From positions 31,001 through 95,000 of the forward strand of contig JAWQEG010001343.1 of assembly GCA_033782935.1 (NCBI GenBank): a DNA stretch of 64,000 bases, read 5' to 3'. Positions 62,384-64,000 of the stretch are shown piece after piece (positions within the stretch are counted from its first letter, which is position 1; each line of letters begins with the position of its first letter). A program made the translations under genes and the position numbers. This DNA is from Petrolisthes cinctipes (taxonomy: Eukaryota > Arthropoda > Malacostraca > Decapoda > Porcellanidae). The notes below the pieces were generated by a model. The model saw only the letters and a program-made list of their open reading frames with translations. It did no database searches and was not told the DNA's origin.

Positions 62384-62854
62384 CACACACACACAATGGC
62401 AACAAACCTGGAAGCCCAACAGCAAGCACTGATGCCACGGTGGAACGTCCTCCAATCCGATTAGAAGGGGGTCATCATCATCCTCCTCCTCCTCCTCCTC
62501 CTCCTCCTCCTCTTCCGCTACCTCTTTCTCCTCCTCTTCCTTCTTCTCTTTAGTAGTACTATTTACGTCACTAGGAGAAGAAGGATGAGGATGAGGAGGA
62601 GGAACAACAACTACAGCTGACGTGGTGTTGGTATTGTAGGAGGAGATGTTGGTGTTGGTGTTGGTGGTGGAGATGGTGAAGTTCGAGCGTCTCCTACTCT
62701 CCATCTCTCCTGCCATTTCATCTTCCACGGACCACGCCCTGTAAGTTCCTCCTCCCATTTCTATCCCTCCTCCTACTCCTCCTCCTTCCTCCTCGTCCAC
62801 TCCTCCCAGGGTCGCTGGAGAAGTGGTCACGTTCATCCTCAGCTTGGTCATCAT
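47910..62854 (-). CDS. SLC23-family nucleobase/ascorbate transporter
   Basis: Exons in transcript order: 62408-62854, 61386-61543, 57747-57949, 57444-57570, 56909-57029, 53819-53960, 52804-52917, 50783-50922, 50456-50619, 50050-50125, 48914-49043, 48429-48567, 47910-48018. All phases close, giving about 689 residues. Residues 1-135 are a hydrophilic N-terminus with a long Glu/Asp run. Then come the family blocks [129 protein letters not shown] and the terminal [11 protein letters not shown]. Known: these are 12-14 TM, Na+-coupled carriers of ascorbate (vertebrate SVCT) or nucleobases. The SLC23 signature N-x-G-x4-T-K reads N476-I-A here, with Ala for Gly. Substrate is therefore uncertain. One 5' noncoding or coding exon may exist upstream, because an acceptor CAATAACAG lies 11 bases before the ATG. 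Confidence 0.92.
49571..50006. mobile_element. fold-back element enclosing a tRNA-derived SINE-like core
   Basis: The left arm 49571-49645 (ctctagcccacatgagtcga ... gcggtttctgga) is mirrored by 49936-50006 (tccagaaaccgcctg ... tcgactcaggtgggctagag). Between them the minus strand holds a B-box-like GGTTCGAT (cgaacccgggatct) and the block 'tgttcacctagctgcctagc', shared with the SINE at 51640-51875. It abuts the exon 50050-50125. Confidence 0.65.
51640..51875 (-). mobile_element. tRNA-derived SINE
   Basis: The minus strand starts GGCCCGGTTGTGTAGTGGTT, followed by AGCGCGCTCGG (A box) and GGTTCGAATCCC (B box) in a tRNA-like spacing, with a CAC anticodon-like triplet. A body then contains 'ctgttcacctagcagagaat' + 'aggtacggga' and ends near 'gctccttccgggaggg'. 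Too long and without a 3' CCA stem partner to be a tRNA gene. Intronic in the transporter. Confidence 0.8.
53155..53315. mobile_element. 'GGACCCTGTGAT' MITE, copy 2
   Basis: Left 'agggaccctgtgatgtagtc', right 'acgatcacagggtccttaa', with inner inverted matches around 'ggaggcttctgaattctcc'. Sister copies at 22757-22930 and 63218-63375. The TTAA next to the right end suggests a TTAA target. Confidence 0.72.
53955..54140. repeat. tandem copies of a splice acceptor region
   Basis: The acceptor of the exon ending at 53960 (forward 'gtcaccactaacagctgtgt' + 'gttgagggggaataag') recurs near 54030-54062 and 54090-54130 as 'gtcacaacatatcagctgtg' and 'gtcaccacataacggctgtg', each followed by 'gagggggaataagaacaca'. 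The intron thus has decoy acceptors upstream of the real one. Confidence 0.8.
54160..54690. mobile_element. unclassified dispersed-repeat candidate ending in a CAA-rich tail
   Basis: Higher GC than the surrounding intron, with no splice or coding logic in transporter phase. It ends 'aacatcaacaactacaac' + 'aacacaca', like the tail of a retroposon. No RT motif seen, so the class is unknown. Confidence 0.4.
54862..56577. mobile_element. 1.7-kb element bounded by about 90-base inverted repeats
   Basis: The left arm 54862-54955 (acagctccggactgaatttc ... ggggttcagagtttgagtat) is mirrored at 56485-56577 (atactcgaactctgaacccc ... gaaattcagtccggagctgt). Both inner edges grade into GA/TC microsatellite (54960-54977; 56371-56447). 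The interior is AT-rich without a recognisable gene. Confidence 0.7.
56371..56447. repeat. (TC)n microsatellite, about 77 bp, then GT-rich
   Basis: Uninterrupted TC run followed by (GT)n with few interruptions up to about 56490. Within the 1.7-kb inverted-repeat element. Confidence 0.97.
56578..56752. mobile_element. fold-back MITE ending CGTGATACATAAT
   Basis: Left 'ttcgtgatacgtaatctctg' + 'accagag', right 'ctctggtcagaaattattatgtatcacgag' in inverted match. Inner pairs include 'gaaagctttcgag'-like text. It directly abuts the 1.7-kb element. Relatives at 63835-64000 and, by its ends, 9591-10220. Confidence 0.72.
57596..57746. repeat. tandem copies of a splice donor
   Basis: The real donor of exon 57747-57949 is, on the minus strand, GGATTTACAG|GTCAGT. 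Forward copies 'actgacctgtaaa' or 'actaacctgta.a' occur near 57595, 57619, 57676 and 57695, alternating with 'atcaacacgtaaatcccata'. At least four decoy donors sit directly downstream of the real one in the intron. Confidence 0.85.
58006..58053. repeat. (GA)n microsatellite at the LINE 3' side
   Basis: About 48 bp of GA. A similar run (59572-59612) sits at the other end of the LINE in the same orientation. Confidence 0.95.
58085..59570 (-). mobile_element. 5'-truncated CR1-like LINE with reverse transcriptase
   Basis: An open minus-strand frame runs from about 59570 to a stop at 58290 (about 425 codons) without any internal stop. Seen: [71 protein letters not shown] (the catalytic box, with F for the usual Y), [24 protein letters not shown] and [18 protein letters not shown]. 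The order and spacing match the CR1 clade. The N-terminal fingers, endonuclease and ORF1 are missing, so it cannot move on its own. A 3' UTR of about 200 bases follows down to a (GA)n run. Intact reading suggests recent insertion. Located in intron 2 of the transporter gene in the same orientation as the gene. Confidence 0.9.
59572..59612. repeat. (GA)n microsatellite at the LINE 5' side
   Basis: About 41 bp of GA, directly joined to the truncated 5' end of the LINE. Confidence 0.95.
59981..60256. mobile_element. 276-bp MITE with about 110-base TIRs
   Basis: CAGTTGCTCAAGAAAAGACT at the left, mirrored almost perfectly by 60147-60256 (ttgcagtcttttcttgagca + actg), with TA at both edges. Arms match through 'aaacactcgtattttatcaa' + 'tggatca'. 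Compact spacer of about 55 bases. Confidence 0.88.
61105..61160. mobile_element. decayed end of the 163-bp palindromic MITE family
   Basis: 'gatttttgccgccggctgta' with upstream 'gtggcgatagga' matches the right end of 6684-6846. The left half is lost. Confidence 0.5.
61610..62060. repeat. 450-bp nearly pure purine tract including (GA)n
   Basis: (GA)n of about 65 bp at 61640-61704 is followed by irregular GGAAGG/GGAAAA-type sequence at 61775-62055 with very few pyrimidines. On the transcribed strand this is a long pyrimidine tract just 5' of exon 61386-61543. Confidence 0.9.
62227..62385. repeat. (GAT)n and (TC)n microsatellites
   Basis: About ten GAT units near 62227-62257, and a 50-bp TC run at 62331-62381 ending 26 bases before the exon border at 62408. 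Part of intron 1 of the transporter. Confidence 0.9.
62470..62515. repeat. coding (TCC)n microsatellite, poly-Glu in the transporter
   Basis: Repeated 'cctcctcctcct' on the plus strand encodes an acidic run (E then D) just before the first conserved block of the transporter. Purity suggests length polymorphism. Confidence 0.85.
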
Positions 62855-63217
62855 CTCGTGGTGTCTGTTATTGGGGTCGAAGAGCTATGAATCCACATAC
62901 AACTTGCTTCTTAATATTAATTTTATGTAGGCTAATCTTGTTAACACACACACACACACACACACACACACGGGACATTATGATCTTGACTCAATCCTGT
63001 AAAAGTACATGCACACACACACACAGACAATGGGCCAGTTTCTTGTGTGGTTAACTGTAAGGTGCCCCAACAGCCCTGCATGTAAATACTGTACAACAAT
63101 ACCGTTCGTTACCCCGGAAAATTCCTATCTGGTCTGACCTGGGTGTTAAAATAATAAGCATAATATAACACAATGGGTGCGTCGTTGTTAAGAGGTGGAT
63201 GGGGTGGCAAGACTTTT

Positions 63218-63375
63218 TTTTAAAGGACTCTGTGATGTAGTCAGAAAATTGGAGATAAATGAGTCCTTCAAAAATTACCATGAAACACCACCTATAAGGA
63301 AGGAGCTTATATCGTGGCATGGTCAGGAGGAATCAGAACCCTCCAAGTCTCATACACAATCACAGGGTCCTTAAT
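63218..63375. mobile_element. 'GGACCCTGTGAT' MITE, copy 3
   Basis: Left 'aaaggactctgtgatgtagt', right 'acaatcacagggtccttaa'. Internal text 'gagtccttcaaa' and 'ggcatggtcagga' is shared with 53155-53315, more closely than with 22757-22930. Confidence 0.75.
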
Positions 63376-63469
63376 GCATGATTTTATTTTTATTTCATTT
63401 AATTACTATGTTCAATTATTTATTTATTTATCTCATTCTTATTTATGAAAGGGCGCCCAAACTCTTAAA

Positions 63470-63620
63470 CTGTTAGTACATTGGAGTGCCTTGTTTCCTC
63501 CAAAGTATACCAGGAAACAAAGAGGCAGATTGACACGGAAATGACGGTGTCCTGTTGATTGGAATTATTGTTTGGAGAAATGAGTTGCTGTAGTCTTACC
63601 AACACTGTACTAAACTTTTA
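63470..63620. mobile_element. TTAA-type MITE copy
   Basis: 'gtgccttgtttcctccaaag' + 'tataccaggaaac' on the left, and 'ttggaattattgtttggaga' + 'aatgag' then 'taccaacactgtacta' on the right. Confidence 0.6.
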
Positions 63621-63834
63621 TTTAACACAGTAATAAATGCCCACAACACTACATATATAATATTTACCGAAAACTCAAAGTGATAATACGATGAAGGTAG
63701 GTGTAAGAAGTTAGGCATGACAATGAATTCTATAACCAATAATGAGATCAGCAGGTTTTCACACTCTCCAGCGTTGGGTCCGTCCCTGTTTAAGTCTATA
63801 CAAATAAAGTATGTATTATCGCCGACACGTATAG

Positions 63835-64000
63835 GTGGTACACTCGTGATACATAATTTCTAACCAGAGTGTGAGGAGCAGAAAGCTTCGAATCACCTGG
63901 GATAGCTCATTTCCCCGCCCAGTACAGTTATAGAAGCAGAGTTCGAATGCGAAGTAGCCTACGTGAGGTGCTTGCCAACGTCTCTGGTCAAAGATTACGT
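63835..64000. mobile_element. fold-back MITE cut by the window edge
   Basis: 'cactcgtgatacataatttc' + 'taaccagagtg' and 'gcagaaagcttcgaatcacc' match the right arm of 56578-56752. The terminal 'ctctggtcaaagattacgt' is the inverted partner. The last few bases lie beyond the window. Confidence 0.7.

Larger units (their letters stand above)
62866..64000. other. 5' flank of the transporter gene
   Basis: Contains a (CA)n run at 62945-62972 and MITEs at 63218-63375 and 63470-63620, with a truncated one at 63835-64000. No upstream coding exon could be identified. Confidence 0.5.

Noticed and set aside
1..64000. A microbial-type multi-gene system (defence, biosynthetic or phage)
   Set aside because: The window is animal genomic DNA with unrelated housekeeping and developmental genes. 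Nothing supports such a system.

Overview
This window is nuclear DNA from a metazoan, most likely an arthropod. Genes carry spliceosomal introns with GT/AG borders, intergenic DNA is AT-rich, (GA)n/(CT)n microsatellites are very long, and fold-back transposons are dense. A decapod crustacean fits best: there is an inactive trypsin-like serine protease homolog, the texture is GA-microsatellite rich, and there is a tRNA-derived SINE. The species is inference. No bacterial, phage, CRISPR or operon structure is visible.

Six protein-coding genes can be assembled by hand. In every one the splice phases close exactly. (1) 1-3891 (+): the last six exons of a beta-1,3-glucuronosyltransferase (GlcAT/B3GAT family), with the 5' part off the window. 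(2) 12666-14201 (-): a single coding exon for fukutin-related protein, a ribitol-phosphate transferase. (3) 15535-16905 (-): a three-exon Churchill (CHURC1) zinc protein of 111 residues. (4) 21496-25898 (-): a seven-exon secreted serine protease homolog whose catalytic His and Ser are replaced by Glu and Asp. (5) 30241-40802 (-): an eleven-exon shugoshin of about 1319 residues, whose C-terminal shugoshin motif runs through a 14-base microexon. (6) 47910-62854 (-): a thirteen-exon SLC23-type nucleobase/ascorbate transporter of about 689 residues, with a CR1-like LINE in its second intron.

The space between and inside these genes is mostly mobile DNA. There are TA-flanked Tc1/mariner- or pogo-like MITEs, TTAA-flanked MITEs with a shared core, several fold-back families (one 890-bp palindrome with 432-bp arms), a decayed pogo/Tigger element, LINE tails and a tRNA-derived SINE. 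Several elements are nested in one another.

The most unusual pattern is local tandem duplication across exon-intron junctions. Introns of the glucuronosyltransferase, the protease homolog and the transporter contain minisatellites built from copies of the neighbouring splice donor or acceptor. The first exon of the protease homolog has decayed copies just upstream. The genes belong to unrelated pathways (Golgi/ER glycosylation, development, secreted immune-type protein, chromosome cohesion, membrane transport), so no joint system is evident.
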